A stretch of DNA of 64,000 nucleotides from Sutcliffiella halmapala. Lineage in GTDB: Bacteria > Bacillota > Bacilli > Bacillales > Bacillaceae_I. This document shows positions 35,519 to 44,346 of this stretch, one piece after another. The stretch spans positions 3,485,445 through 3,549,444 of the forward strand of contig NZ_KV917375.1 of assembly GCF_002019665.1 (NCBI RefSeq), in the 5' to 3' direction. Numbering within the stretch: position 1 is the stretch's first letter; each line of letters starts with the position of its first letter. The translations under genes were made by a program, and so were the position numbers. The notes beneath the pieces are model-generated. The model saw nothing but the letters and a program-made list of their open reading frames with translations. It made no database searches and had not been told where the DNA came from.

Positions 35519-36766
35519 TTATTTTTCTTTTGTAAGCTGCAAAGCTTTCTTAATATCCTTCAGTGATGAGGTCTTTCCATACATTAGTACCCCGCCACGA
35601 TAAACTCTTGCTCCGAAAATGGCAAGAAGAATTATTGTTGTAACTAGTAGTCCAATTGACAAACTAATTTCCCATAATGGAACTTCTAGCATTCCTACTC
35701 GCAAAAACATAATCATTGGAGCAAAGAATGGAATAAAGGAGGTTACTTGAATAAATGTATTATCTGGGTTATTTAATCCAAACATTGAAATCATAAATCC
35801 AGCCACAATAAGTAAGGTCATCGGCATGATCATTTGTTGAATTTCTTCAATTCTGCTTACTAGTGAACCAAGAAATGCAGCAAATGTAGCGAATAAGAAA
35901 TAGCCGAGTAAGAAGAATACGACCGCATAAACAATTGTAGAAATTGGTAGATCACCAACACCGAAATATTCAAAAATCCCACCTGTCATACCTTCTAGAT
36001 TACGGCTTAATGAAAAGGATCCTATAATAATCCAGAAGGCCATTTGCGTAAGACTTAACAGGGCAATTCCTAGTATTTTTCCGAACATGTGCATAATTGG
36101 GGAAGCAGAGGAAATAAGAATCTCCATTACTCGTGAAGACTTTTCAATCGCCACTTCCGATGCAATCATACTCGCATATAAAATAACGGTGAAGTAAATA
36201 ACAAAGAGCAACACATAAACTAAGCCACGAGCTTGATCTAACTCTTCTGCTGTTTTAGCTGACTCTTCTAAAGAAATAATATTAAATGTAATGGGTTCAT
36301 AAAGAGTAGCGATTTCCTCTTGCGTGAGACCAATTTGATTCGTTGCTATTTCTACCTTTATTTGTTGAAGTGCTTGTTGTACTTGTGAAATAGTTATCGT
36401 ATCGGTGATGGACGATGCTTTGTACTCCCCTTGAGGTAATCCAGCGTCATCAAACCTAACAACTAAAAGTCCCGCATAGTCTCCATCTCTTACCTTGTCG
36501 TCCATATCAGACAAATCAGTTACCTGCTCGACCTTCCAATCATCAGATATAGTCGATAACTGTGCTTCTAACAATGGCGCAGCAAGATTATCTTCATCAT
36601 AAACCGCAAGGATCTTTTCTTCTTCTTTATCAAAGAAATTAATAATCATTGGTAAATTCGAAAGCCCAACAATCAGCAATGTCGTGATGATGGTCGTGAT
36701 AATAAATGATTTAGATTTTAATTTACTCAAATACGTATGAAGTAGAATCGTAAAAAACTTATTCAT
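35519..36766 (-). CDS. yhaP: YhaP, ABC-2 type permease
   Basis: A 415-residue membrane protein with one helix near residues 18-37, a ~140-residue extracellular domain, and about five more helices. It is the NatB-like permease of B. subtilis YhaP type, probably exporting sodium or another cation/antimicrobial together with YhaQ. I place the start at ATG 36766 (MNKFF); it overlaps the yhaQ stop (ATGAATAA), indicating coupled translation. Confidence 0.88.
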   Translation of the reverse strand: MNKFFTILLHTYLSKLKSKSFIITTIITTLLIVGLSNLPMIINFFDKEEEKILAVYDEDNLAAPLLEAQLSTISDDWKVEQVTDLSDMDDKVRDGDYAGLLVVRFDDAGLPQGEYKASSITDTITISQVQQALQQIKVEIATNQIGLTQEEIATLYEPITFNIISLEESAKTAEELDQARGLVYVLLFVIYFTVILYASMIASEVAIEKSSRVMEILISSASPIMHMFGKILGIALLSLTQMAFWIIIGSFSLSRNLEGMTGGIFEYFGVGDLPISTIVYAVVFFLLGYFLFATFAAFLGSLVSRIEEIQQMIMPMTLLIVAGFMISMFGLNNPDNTFIQVTSFIPFFAPMIMFLRVGMLEVPLWEISLSIGLLVTTIILLAIFGARVYRGGVLMYGKTSSLKDIKKALQLTKEK

Positions 36767-37661
36767 GATAGGATGCACCTACCTTTTCAATGAAAATATC
36801 ATTTAAGGATGGTTCCTCTAGAATAAATTTCCTCACATTGCCTTTACCAGTAATCTGTTTCAGAATTTCTTGAGAAACCGCTTCATCGTCTATTTGTAAA
36901 ATAATTCCCTCTGCTGTATTCTTCGCTTTCGTAACTCCTCTAGTTGAGGTTAAATAATCCAAATCAAAATCCGCATGAATAATGACATTTTTTCGTCCGA
37001 ATGATCGCTTTATATCACGAAGGGAACCATGTACGACCGGCTTTCCATGATGCATGATACATAAATGCTCACAAAGCTCCTCGACATGCTCCATTCGATG
37101 GGAAGCGAATACGATCGATGTTCCCTGATTTTTTAAATCTAACACTGCTTCTTTTAGCAATTCCACATTTAGCGGGTCTAAACCACTAAAAGGTTCATCC
37201 AAGATTAATAGCTTCGGTCTATGAATCGTAGAAGCGATAAATTGGATTTTTTGTTGATTTCCCTTAGATAGCTCCTCTACCTTCTTGTTCAAATACTCCG
37301 GTACTTTAAAGCGCTCTAACCAATAGTCCAGCTGTTTAAGAATTTCTGATTTTTCCATTCCGCGCAAGCGCCCTAAATAAATTAATTGTTCTTTTACCGT
37401 TAGCTTTGGATAGAGTCCTCTCTCTTCAGGCAAATAGCCAACTAAATGACTTTCCTTATATGTAATAGGCTTCCCTGCCCAGGAAATTTTACCGTTCGTC
37501 GCTTCCAATAATCCTAGTATCATTCGAAACGTAGTCGTTTTCCCAGCTCCATTGGCACCGAGAAAGCCAAACATCTCGCTCTCTGGAATCTCTAAAGATA
37601 AATCATCAACCGCCACATGATTACCGAATTTTTTTGTTACACCTTGAATTTGTAAAGCCAT
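36759..37661 (-). CDS. yhaQ: YhaQ, ABC transporter ATP-binding protein
   Basis: A 300-residue ATPase. Walker A is GANGAGKTTTF, the signature is LSKGNQQKIQ, Walker B is LLILDEPFSGLDP, and the switch is ASHRMEH. NatA-like with a C-terminal extension (DUF4162-like). It forms an exporter with YhaP, translated from the same mRNA. A degenerate FadR-like palindrome lies in the divergent promoter region shared with the YhzD-like gene. Confidence 0.9.
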   Translation of the reverse strand: MALQIQGVTKKFGNHVAVDDLSLEIPESEMFGFLGANGAGKTTTFRMILGLLEATNGKISWAGKPITYKESHLVGYLPEERGLYPKLTVKEQLIYLGRLRGMEKSEILKQLDYWLERFKVPEYLNKKVEELSKGNQQKIQFIASTIHRPKLLILDEPFSGLDPLNVELLKEAVLDLKNQGTSIVFASHRMEHVEELCEHLCIMHHGKPVVHGSLRDIKRSFGRKNVIIHADFDLDYLTSTRGVTKAKNTAEGIILQIDDEAVSQEILKQITGKGNVRKFILEEPSLNDIFIEKVGASYHE

Positions 37662-37762
37662 TAAGCAGCCCTCCTCTCTTCTCTAATACCTATACGTAAG
37701 AAAAGACAATTAGTTTCATATTTTTTTTACAAAAATGCGATCCAATAGTAAAATAAAAATAA

Positions 37763-37780
37763 TGAATGAAGATTCATTGA
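37763..37780. promoter_or_regulatory. Degenerate FadR-like palindrome
   Basis: TGAATGAAGATTCATTGA differs at two fixed positions from the Bacillus FadR box (TGAATGA-N-TA-N-TCATTCA). It lies between yhaQ and the YhzD-like gene; binding is doubtful. Confidence 0.3.
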
Positions 37781-37799
37781 GCTAACTGGAGGGATAAAG

Positions 37800-37985
37800 A
37801 TGGGGAAATATACGTTAACGGTGTTTAGTAAGTCAGGGGAAACTTTATTAGACGAAAGCTTTGAAGCAGCAAATGAAAAGGAAGCGAAACAAACAGGAGA
37901 AAAGAGATTAGCAGAATTAAATTATTTAGATTCCACACATCGCTGTACGAATGCAAGTGGGAAACTCGTTTTGTTTCACCGTTAA
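37800..37985 (+). CDS. yhzD: YhzD-like small protein
   Basis: A 61-residue soluble protein with a ferredoxin-like alternation (YTLTVFSKSGETLLDESFEA) and a C-terminal THRCTNASGKLVLFHR. It looks like the YhzD family of Bacillus, of unknown function; the position next to yhaQ fits. GGAGGGATAAAG precedes the ATG. Family naming is from memory of the family length and locus, so moderately sure. Confidence 0.7.
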   Translation: MGKYTLTVFSKSGETLLDESFEAANEKEAKQTGEKRLAELNYLDSTHRCTNASGKLVLFHR

Positions 37986-38114
37986 GTTAGTTGGCTAATA
38001 CTATCGTAATCTCTAAACCCATATGGGATTTTTTGATTTCTTCTACCCTTACTTAATAGTTAAAAAGCGCTTAGGTTTATGTTTCCTAAGCGCTTTTCCA
38101 TTCTGACTTTATTA

Positions 38115-38879
38115 TTATTTTGCAAAATTCGGCAAGCGCTTTTCTAAAAATGCTCGAATTCCTTCTTTATGATCGTCAGACTCCCGCATTCTTCGTTGTG
38201 CGTTCTTTTCGAGCTCAAGAATTTGCTGAAGATGCGGCAAGGATGTTTTCGTATAGATTGCTTTTGTTTCAAGCATCGCCTGCAGAGGTGCTTGGAGAAG
38301 TGCTTTCACTTGCTTTGTTATCGCTTCCTCCATATTGTCAACTACTAAACGATCAACCAATCCCATTTCCAATGCAGCTTGTGACGAGATGGTTTTTCCT
38401 TCCCAGATCACTTGCTTCGCCTTCGCTTCACCTAATCGCTTTTCCATGAAAAAGTGACCACCACCATCTGGGATGAGTCCAATTTTTATAAAATTCATTG
38501 CTAGTTTGGTAGAGCTATGAGCCACTACAAAGTCACTAGCAAGCGCCAAGCTGAGACCTAAACCAGCTGCCGCTCCATGAAGGGCACTAATTGTAATTTT
38601 TGGCATCGTATAGAGGGTAGTAATAATTGTCGAAATATCATCCATTACATCCTCAAAATTACCTTCATCCTCTTGTACCATCATCTTAATGTCCCCACCA
38701 GCACTAAAGACATTTCCACTTCCTCTCAAAACAACTACTTCAGAATCATCTTTTGCCAACTTTGTTAATTCTTCTGCTAAAACTGTCAGCATCTCCACAT
38801 TTAGCGCATTTAAACTTTGCGGCCTATTCAACTCCACTATAGCCACTTTCCCCTGCCTAGTTACCTTAACCGTCTTCAT
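38115..38879 (-). CDS. yhaR: Enoyl-CoA hydratase family protein YhaR
   Basis: A 254-residue crotonase-fold protein. The first oxyanion-hole region is LRGSGNVFSAGGDIKMM, the second LHGAAAGLGLSLALASDF; then FIKIGLIPDGGGHFFM with the Asp at the position of the second catalytic acid. Role: beta-oxidation or related CoA chemistry. ATG 38879 is chosen over GTG 38888, which lies too close to AAGGGG; this is uncertain. A perfect FadR box about 75 nt upstream supports control by fatty-acid degradation repressor FadR. Confidence 0.87.
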   Translation of the reverse strand: MKTVKVTRQGKVAIVELNRPQSLNALNVEMLTVLAEELTKLAKDDSEVVVLRGSGNVFSAGGDIKMMVQEDEGNFEDVMDDISTIITTLYTMPKITISALHGAAAGLGLSLALASDFVVAHSSTKLAMNFIKIGLIPDGGGHFFMEKRLGEAKAKQVIWEGKTISSQAALEMGLVDRLVVDNMEEAITKQVKALLQAPLQAMLETKAIYTKTSLPHLQQILELEKNAQRRMRESDDHKEGIRAFLEKRLPNFAK

Positions 38880-38954
38880 CAACCTCACATCCCCTTCTTT
38901 TATTCTCGTGTATCATATGTGCTAGTATCATTATAATATGAAAGCGCTAAATAA

Positions 38955-38972
38955 TGAATGATTATTCATTCA
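38955..38972. promoter_or_regulatory. FadR box upstream of yhaR
   Basis: TGAATGATTATTCATTCA is a palindrome that matches the B. subtilis FadR (YsiA) box TGAATGA-N-TA-N-TCATTCA at all fixed positions. FadR represses fatty-acid beta-oxidation genes and is released by long-chain acyl-CoA. Confidence 0.75.
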
Positions 38973-39111
38973 ATAATATAGAATTCCTCCTTTAGATAGC
39001 TAAAACCTTCTACACTCCATCTTAAGTGCCTACTTAAAAAAGGAAAAAAGCGCTCCTTGTCGAAATTACTTTAGAACATAAATGGAAATTTATCACAAGG
39101 GGTTGGAAAAG

Positions 39112-39384
39112 TTGAGTAAAAATCTTATCACCATATCTATTATCTTTTTTGGAATTTGTTTTCTGATTGGAGCATGGAAAATTGCTGATGCCTTAGAAAT
39201 AATTGGCTACAATAACCATACAAACATTCATACAACAGAAGAAGAATATAGATATGAACTAATTGTCGTAAATGAAAATAACATCATTTTCTTTGATAAA
39301 GCAACCGGGGAACATTGGAGAAAGTTTATTGATAGTGAAGAAGGGCCAACCGAATGGGAAAAACAACGAATCCCATGGGAATAG
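39112..39384 (+). CDS. Hypothetical protein with N-terminal membrane helix
   Basis: A 90-residue protein if started at TTG 39112, which lies 9 nt after AAGGGG; an ATG at 39082 gives 100 residues. One hydrophobic helix (ISIIFFGICFLIGAW) is followed by a polar domain with NIIFFDKATGEHWRKF, a short beta-rich motif often seen in small Bacillus membrane-anchored proteins. No function can be assigned. It lies in a variable patch between yhaR and hemZ. Confidence 0.55.
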   Translation: MSKNLITISIIFFGICFLIGAWKIADALEIIGYNNHTNIHTTEEEYRYELIVVNENNIIFFDKATGEHWRKFIDSEEGPTEWEKQRIPWE

Positions 39385-39524
39385 CCTACTTATCAAATCA
39401 CTGTATTAAATAAAATGGTCGGTTTATAAATAAGAAAGGAACCTCTGATCTTCAGAAGTTCCCTTACTTATTCAGTAAAAGGCTTGTTTAACAGAGCCTT
39501 AATTTAAAGAGAAATATAGGATAA

Positions 39525-39941
39525 TTATCGCTTTTTTAATAATTCTTCTATTAAAATCTCTGTATTTTCTTTATCTAATGTTCCATTTAGCTCCATTAGA
39601 TTGGTGCTTAAAATGGTTGCAGTTTGATCTTTTTCAAACCAAATCCTGTATTCAAATGATTTTTTCGGCTTATTTTCTTCCAATTTCATAAAAAGAGTTG
39701 CTTTTATATCCTCTCTGCTTGCCATCAATACCTGACGAGTAGGATACCACTTAACTTGTTCAAAAATATTTTTCAGTTCATTTAATGTTTTTTCATCTGT
39801 AATCCTCACTTCGATACCATAACTTCCATCTTCAGCGACTTCTTGAACGTCCAATCTAGTTAATTGTTTTTCTAAGGGATTTTCTTCATTGGCAACGTCC
39901 ACGACGACTTCTCCATAGCCATCTCGATTTATTAATGACAA
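39525..39941 (-). pseudogene. C-terminal remnant of an anti-sigma-like/hypothetical protein
   Basis: A 138-residue frame with no membrane helix and no good ribosome binding site; its nominal start lies inside the preceding truncated sigma gene. It has a soluble alpha/beta look (DEKTLNELKNIFEQVKWYPTRQV). ECF sigma genes are usually followed by a membrane anti-sigma gene; here the junction suggests a deletion that removed the end of sigma and the start of the partner. It could still be translated by reinitiation. Confidence 0.5.
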
Positions 39942-40161
39942 GCCGATAGATCCATGACTTGAAAGATTTAATCTCTACTCTTGTTTCATAGTTCTTGTAG
40001 CACCAGATAAACACATCTTGTACTATATCTTCTGCTAGCTTCCATTCCTTCACATAGTTATAGGCTAACTTGGTGAGGCGTTCACCGTACTCATCCATCA
40101 TTAACTCCAGCCAGGCATCTCGATCTTCCAAAGCACCTTCATTCTCCCTGATCTTTCTCAC
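39886..40161 (-). pseudogene. Truncated ECF-type sigma factor
   Basis: A 91-residue fragment carrying sigma region 2 only (ERLTKLAYNYVKEWKLAEDI, VQDVFIWCYKNYE, then SFKSWIYRLVINK). An intact ECF sigma would continue for about 80 residues with region 4; here the frame runs after INK into an unrelated Arg-rich tail and stops. GTG start with GAGGTGAG upstream. The tail overlaps the next frame in a different phase, so a deletion fused the two genes. Confidence 0.7.
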
Positions 40162-40353
40162 ACGCTTCTCACCTCATTCCAATTTAATGCTAAGACGAAT
40201 AAGTTAGGTGTTGGTTTCATTTTTTTTGAAAGATACTACGATAATACTCCTGTTTTTTCAGAAAAAATATGGGAACCTCTGATTTTCAGAAGTTCCCTTT
40301 CGGCAGTATTTTATGAGCGTTCCAGTTAGTCGAACTAAAAATAGCTAATTAGC

Positions 40354-40542
40354 TCATCCTTTCTTTTTTAAGATAAATAACTCTCTAATAAATGCACCTA
40401 AAGGTATTGAGAAGGCTATAACTGCAATTAAAGATATATTTTTAACAAAGGAAAATGGATTAAAAATAACTTGTAAGCTATGAAAAATAATTAAAATACC
40501 AAACAATATGCTGAACATAATTAACTGCTTTTTTTCTTTCAC
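40354..40542 (-). CDS. Small membrane protein, hypothetical
   Basis: A 62-residue protein with two hydrophobic helices (IMFSILFGILIIFHSLQVIF and LIAVIAFSIPLGAFI) and basic ends. It follows, on the minus strand, another hypothetical membrane-anchored gene. GGGGAG lies upstream of the ATG. No family recognised. Confidence 0.5.
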   Translation of the reverse strand: MKEKKQLIMFSILFGILIIFHSLQVIFNPFSFVKNISLIAVIAFSIPLGAFIRELFILKKKG

Positions 40543-40604
40543 CTTTTACTCTCCCCTCATTAAACTAAATTTCCCATTGTAGATGAGAAAACGCCCGTGG
40601 ATAC

Positions 40605-41030
40605 TTAGTGCTCTTCCTCTAATAAACTATTAAGTTCCTCCTTAAGTTCCTGAGCATTCAATATTTTATATGTTCTACGCTTACTTTCAGGCCCTCCAGG
40701 CTCATACCAAATATTAAATTCACCTAATAATATAAACTTATGGGAGCTTTGATTATGGTCTAAACTAATTTGAGTATGAATCTTATCCGTATGATACGGA
40801 AAGTAACTTTTAAATGTTCTTTTGGATTTGTACTTACTTAATATGTTAATTAATTTCTTTTCATCAACTGAAACTTCGATCCCATTATTCTCTACCCAAT
40901 ATATATGAATATTTTCCGTCTCACTAATTATGTTCTTGGGGCTAAAAATATGTATCAACATAAATAAAACTAAAGCTGTGATGATCGTTGTTAGAATGAT
41001 ACTCAGCCATCTTTTTTTGTTCAAACTCAT
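40605..41030 (-). CDS. Hypothetical membrane-anchored protein
   Basis: About 141 residues: an N-terminal helix (LSIILTTIITALVLFMLIHI) and an extracytoplasmic or cytosolic domain with YFPYHTDKIHTQISLDH. GGAAGGAG lies 1 nt before ATG 41030 and 7 nt before TTG 41024, so the true start is probably one of these rather than the upstream 41066. Function unknown. Confidence 0.5.
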   Translation of the reverse strand: MSLNKKRWLSIILTTIITALVLFMLIHIFSPKNIISETENIHIYWVENNGIEVSVDEKKLINILSKYKSKRTFKSYFPYHTDKIHTQISLDHNQSSHKFILLGEFNIWYEPGGPESKRRTYKILNAQELKEELNSLLEEEH

Positions 41031-41242
41031 TCTCCTTCCTCTAGTGGTCATTCCTACAACAAGCACACAAAAATAGTATTAGATCGCTTTCTGATTTACA
41101 CAATAAGGCTATGAATCTACTTCCACTATACAATTTAACAACCATTATTTTTTACAATAACATAAAAACACCAATTTATATGACATATTAATTGCATAAT
41201 GACAAATAAAAATGACCAAACAGCTAGGTTCCTATCCATAAA

Positions 41243-41282
41243 AATAGCCGGTCAAATTCATCTACGAATTAGACCGGCTATT
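41243..41282 (-). terminator. hemZ terminator
   Basis: AATAGCCGGTC pairs perfectly with GACCGGCTATT, then TTTTAT on the minus strand. Confidence 0.85.
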
Positions 41283-41292
41283 CAACCAGTAG

Positions 41293-42804
41293 TTACTTCT
41301 CCACTACCTCACCAAAAAACAATTCATCCAGAATCCGTATCTTTTCCTCTGTATAATGCAAAAATCCGTCATTATAAGACTTTGGATCCTTTGGGTTAGC
41401 AAACCTTGTAATCTTTCCAGTCGATGGATGCACAAATTTACTAGATGCCCCACAACCAAGACCGATAATCGTTTGCTTTTCTTCCATAATCATGATGTTA
41501 TAAATGCTATCTTGACCTGGAAGGGAATAGCCAACATTTTCAAGATTTCCAAGGATATTTTTTTGACGATAGAGGTAGTATGGTACATAATCATGCTCTC
41601 TCGTCCACTCTGTTGCCATATCCATCATTTTGCTAATCTCGTTGCGATCCGCTACTTTATATTTCCGCTTATTTTGAGTCATCTCAGATGCACGTTTAAA
41701 GGAAAGTGTATGAACTGTCAATGATTCTGGCATAAGCTTTTCGGTTTCCTTTAGGGTATGGTCAAACTCCTCCACACCTTCTCCAGGCAACCCGATGATT
41801 AAATCCATGTTAATATTGTTCATGCCGAATTCACGTGCAAGATGAAACTTATCAATCGTCTCCTCTACAGTGTGATGGCGTCCAATTGCCTTCAATGTCT
41901 CTTGCGTATAAGACTGAGGGTTAATGCTAATTCGGTCGATATTCCATTTTTTCAAAACTTCCAATTTCTCAGGAGTAATCGTATCAGGACGGCCCGCTTC
42001 CACTGTTACTTCACGAACTTGATCCATGTCCGGAAATGCTTGATACATTTCTTCATACAACATGTCCATTTCTTGTGCCGTAATACTTGTTGGAGTTCCT
42101 CCGCCATAATAAACCGTTGTAATTTTTATACCTTTTTCTTTTAACCATGTCCCGATCTCTTTTATTTCATGATGAAGTCCGCCTAAGAAGGAGTCGACCT
42201 TTCCTTGCTTGCCATTAATTGCATAGGCTGGGAATGTACAGTAAGCACATTTTGTCGGACAAAAAGGTATCCCAATATAAATGCTCACTTCCTTACCAAG
42301 CTCGTAAAGGTCAGGAACAACAGAAAGCTGACGTTCGACGATTTCTTGCATAAGTGCTATTTTTTCATCCGTAATTAAATAATCCTCTCGAAGTTGCTGA
42401 TGAACCTTCTCTTTTGCCTCGCCATTGTGAAGCTTCGAATGAAGTAGCTTTGTCGGTCGTATTCCCGTCAATATGCCCCACTTTTGAATGATTCCGGTAT
42501 ATTCCTGAAGTAGCGTTAAATAAACATAAGAAACGGCTTGCTTCTTACGTTTAAAACGCTCTTTTTCGATGGAATGCGCCAAGTCTTTTTCGTGACTAGC
42601 TGTGTAGTTATTCAGCTCTCCCTTCACAATAAAAGACTCTGCCTCTTCCATTATCGTAAATGTTACTACTAAATCAGCTTCATTCAATTTATTTTCCGTA
42701 AATGATACTTCTGTTTCTTCAAAAAACAAATCCGAAATTAATGATAACGGACGCTCATATCTATCATCAGTCAATCCTTGTATAACAATTTTCAACAAAA
42801 TCAC
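41293..42804 (-). CDS. hemZ: Oxygen-independent coproporphyrinogen oxidase-like HemZ
   Basis: A 503-residue radical SAM enzyme. The 4Fe-4S motif C-x3-C-x2-C is in IPFCPTKCAYCTFPAYA (about residue 178), preceded by an N-terminal extension of about 165 residues typical of HemZ. Further conserved stretches are YYGGGTPTS and GLPGE. In B. subtilis HemZ is one of two HemN-like proteins linked to anaerobic heme synthesis; the exact reaction is uncertain. It has the same position beside yhaX as in B. subtilis. Confidence 0.92.
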   Translation of the reverse strand: MILLKIVIQGLTDDRYERPLSLISDLFFEETEVSFTENKLNEADLVVTFTIMEEAESFIVKGELNNYTASHEKDLAHSIEKERFKRKKQAVSYVYLTLLQEYTGIIQKWGILTGIRPTKLLHSKLHNGEAKEKVHQQLREDYLITDEKIALMQEIVERQLSVVPDLYELGKEVSIYIGIPFCPTKCAYCTFPAYAINGKQGKVDSFLGGLHHEIKEIGTWLKEKGIKITTVYYGGGTPTSITAQEMDMLYEEMYQAFPDMDQVREVTVEAGRPDTITPEKLEVLKKWNIDRISINPQSYTQETLKAIGRHHTVEETIDKFHLAREFGMNNINMDLIIGLPGEGVEEFDHTLKETEKLMPESLTVHTLSFKRASEMTQNKRKYKVADRNEISKMMDMATEWTREHDYVPYYLYRQKNILGNLENVGYSLPGQDSIYNIMIMEEKQTIIGLGCGASSKFVHPSTGKITRFANPKDPKSYNDGFLHYTEEKIRILDELFFGEVVEK

Positions 42805-42942
42805 CTTTCAATCCTCGCATTTTCACTTTCTCTAGTGTAACGGAACAAAGAAGCCTTTATCAAGCATGACTAAAAAGAAAGTGAAAGCCCACCTTTGCTT
42901 CCGCCTCAAGAACAAAATCGCGAACGCGAGTTTACCTTAATA

Positions 42943-43075
42943 GATCACGCTCTGATTATGCCCTCTTTTTCGCGTTTTTCGGGTTTGAGGGGTCGATCAC
43001 GTTTCGATCGTTCCCTCTTTTCCGTATTTTTCGGGCTAGAGGGCACGATCACGCTTTAATAGTTCGCTCTTAATA
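42943..43075. repeat. 52-bp tandem repeat, two and a half copies
   Basis: Units start at 42943, 42995 and 43047 with GATCACG. The shared core is CCCTCTTTT, then CGTNTTTTTCGGG-like sequence, then GAGGG, so each unit contains a CCCTC...GAGGG inverted pair. The third unit is truncated after about 29 nt and diverged. Confidence 0.8.
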
Positions 43076-43167
43076 TAACTATTGAACTACACTAACCTTG
43101 AATTAACCTTGTAATGTAAATTCTTCCACTAATCGGACATTCCTATAATTTCCTATACAATATAAAA

Positions 43168-43192
43168 AGAAAAGCCCACTAATGAGCTTTCC
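43168..43192 (-). terminator. yhaX terminator
   Basis: AAAGC and GCTTT enclose an imperfect CA/TG stem; TTCTTTTTAT follows on the minus strand. Confidence 0.65.
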
Positions 43193-43203
43193 TCCCAATT
43201 CCA

Positions 43204-44064
43204 TTAAATTTTCAATCTATTTAAAAATGCTGCCCTTTGCTGTTTCCGGAAATGCTCTTTAATCATATAGGCGACACCGGACTCGTCATTCGTACGCGTA
43301 ATCCAATTCGCCACTAGCTTTACTTCTTTTGGCGCATTGCCCATCGCTACACCTAATCCAGCAATCTCAATTAATGGCAAGTCTTCTAGACTATCTCCAA
43401 TTACGACCATTTCCTCTGGACGAATTTTCAACACATCTCCTAGGGTTAGCAAGCCATCTAGTTTTGTTCCCCCATCTGGTAAAATATCCACTTTTCCGTC
43501 TGCGTGTACCTGTACTTCAATATCTTTAAATGCAGATTTCAAGGTCGATAGCACTCTTTCCCGTTCCTCTGGCTCTGTAAAATAAACCTCCATTTTAGGA
43601 GGAGCAATTGGGTTATCAATGAGCGTATCTCCTAATGATTCTACAAATTGCATCGGATAGATTAAAGGATCGCTCGAACCTAAAACTGCTCTCGCCATTA
43701 AGTTGTTGGCTCCTCTAAGTCGATTTCCAATCGAATAACGCTCATGCAATATTCTAACAGTACAATCATAGTTTTCTAACACCTGCACTAGATTAAATGT
43801 TTTGTCTTCTGATATGCGCTTCACATGGAGAGGCTGATCTAGTTTAGAGGCAATAAATGCTCCCCCATGAGTGATTAAAAAGGTGTCTAACTTTAAAGAT
43901 TTAGCTACCTTCTTAGCAAAGGCAAAATTCCTGCCTGTCACTAACGTTACATAGACCCCTTTGTTCTTTACATACTCGATGGCTTCCTTTGTTTCTTTTG
44001 CTAATCTTCCATTCGATTTCAGCAAGGTTCCATCAATATTGATAGCTAATAAGCGGTATATCAT
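43204..44064 (-). CDS. yhaX: Cof-type HAD phosphatase YhaX
   Basis: A 286-residue HAD hydrolase with a type IIB cap. Motif I is AINIDGTLL, where the usual nucleophile DxD becomes N-I-D: the first Asp is replaced by Asn, also seen in B. subtilis YhaX (AINIDGTLL), which may lower or abolish phosphatase activity. Motif II is LVTGR, motif III has the Lys region, and motif IV is VIGDSLEDLPLIEIAG. Substrate unknown. Confidence 0.88.
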   Translation of the reverse strand: MIYRLLAINIDGTLLKSNGRLAKETKEAIEYVKNKGVYVTLVTGRNFAFAKKVAKSLKLDTFLITHGGAFIASKLDQPLHVKRISEDKTFNLVQVLENYDCTVRILHERYSIGNRLRGANNLMARAVLGSSDPLIYPMQFVESLGDTLIDNPIAPPKMEVYFTEPEERERVLSTLKSAFKDIEVQVHADGKVDILPDGGTKLDGLLTLGDVLKIRPEEMVVIGDSLEDLPLIEIAGLGVAMGNAPKEVKLVANWITRTNDESGVAYMIKEHFRKQQRAAFLNRLKI

Positions 44065-44305
44065 GGAGAGGCCTCCTTATCTAAGATGTTTGTACTTACT
44101 GATATGAGTATGAATGACTACGTGAAAATAGAACAAAGAAGCCCTCGAAGGATTTGAAAATAGTACGTCTCATTTGAACGGAAGGAAACATTTAAAAAAG
44201 GCAAGAAATTAGGAAAAATGTCTAATAGAAGCTGCTATATAATCTAAAGTATGTGGTTTTTCCGTTGAAAGTCTTATTCTGTCTGACACCCTTCCTATTC
44301 AAGAG

Positions 44306-44334
44306 AAAAGAAGCGCACCGCAGTACGCTTCTTT
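44306..44334. terminator. yheA terminator
   Basis: AAAAGAAGCGCAC pairs with GTaCGCTTCTTT around CGCA. It lies just past the yheA stop on the minus strand. Confidence 0.8.
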
Positions 44335-44346
44335 CCTTTCCCATAA

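Larger units (their letters stand above)
42805..43203. other. hemZ-yhaX intergenic region
   Basis: About 400 nt without a gene: the hemZ promoter side, a 52-bp tandem repeat block (42943-43075) and the yhaX terminator. Confidence 0.6.

Noticed and set aside
41199-41399. 66-residue plus-strand open frame near hemZ
   Set aside because: It runs through the hemZ terminator hairpin and the end of hemZ on the opposite strand; a shadow frame.
42943-43075. CRISPR array
   Set aside because: Units are contiguous without unique spacers, period 52 with internal inverted symmetry, only 2.5 copies, and no cas genes nearby.
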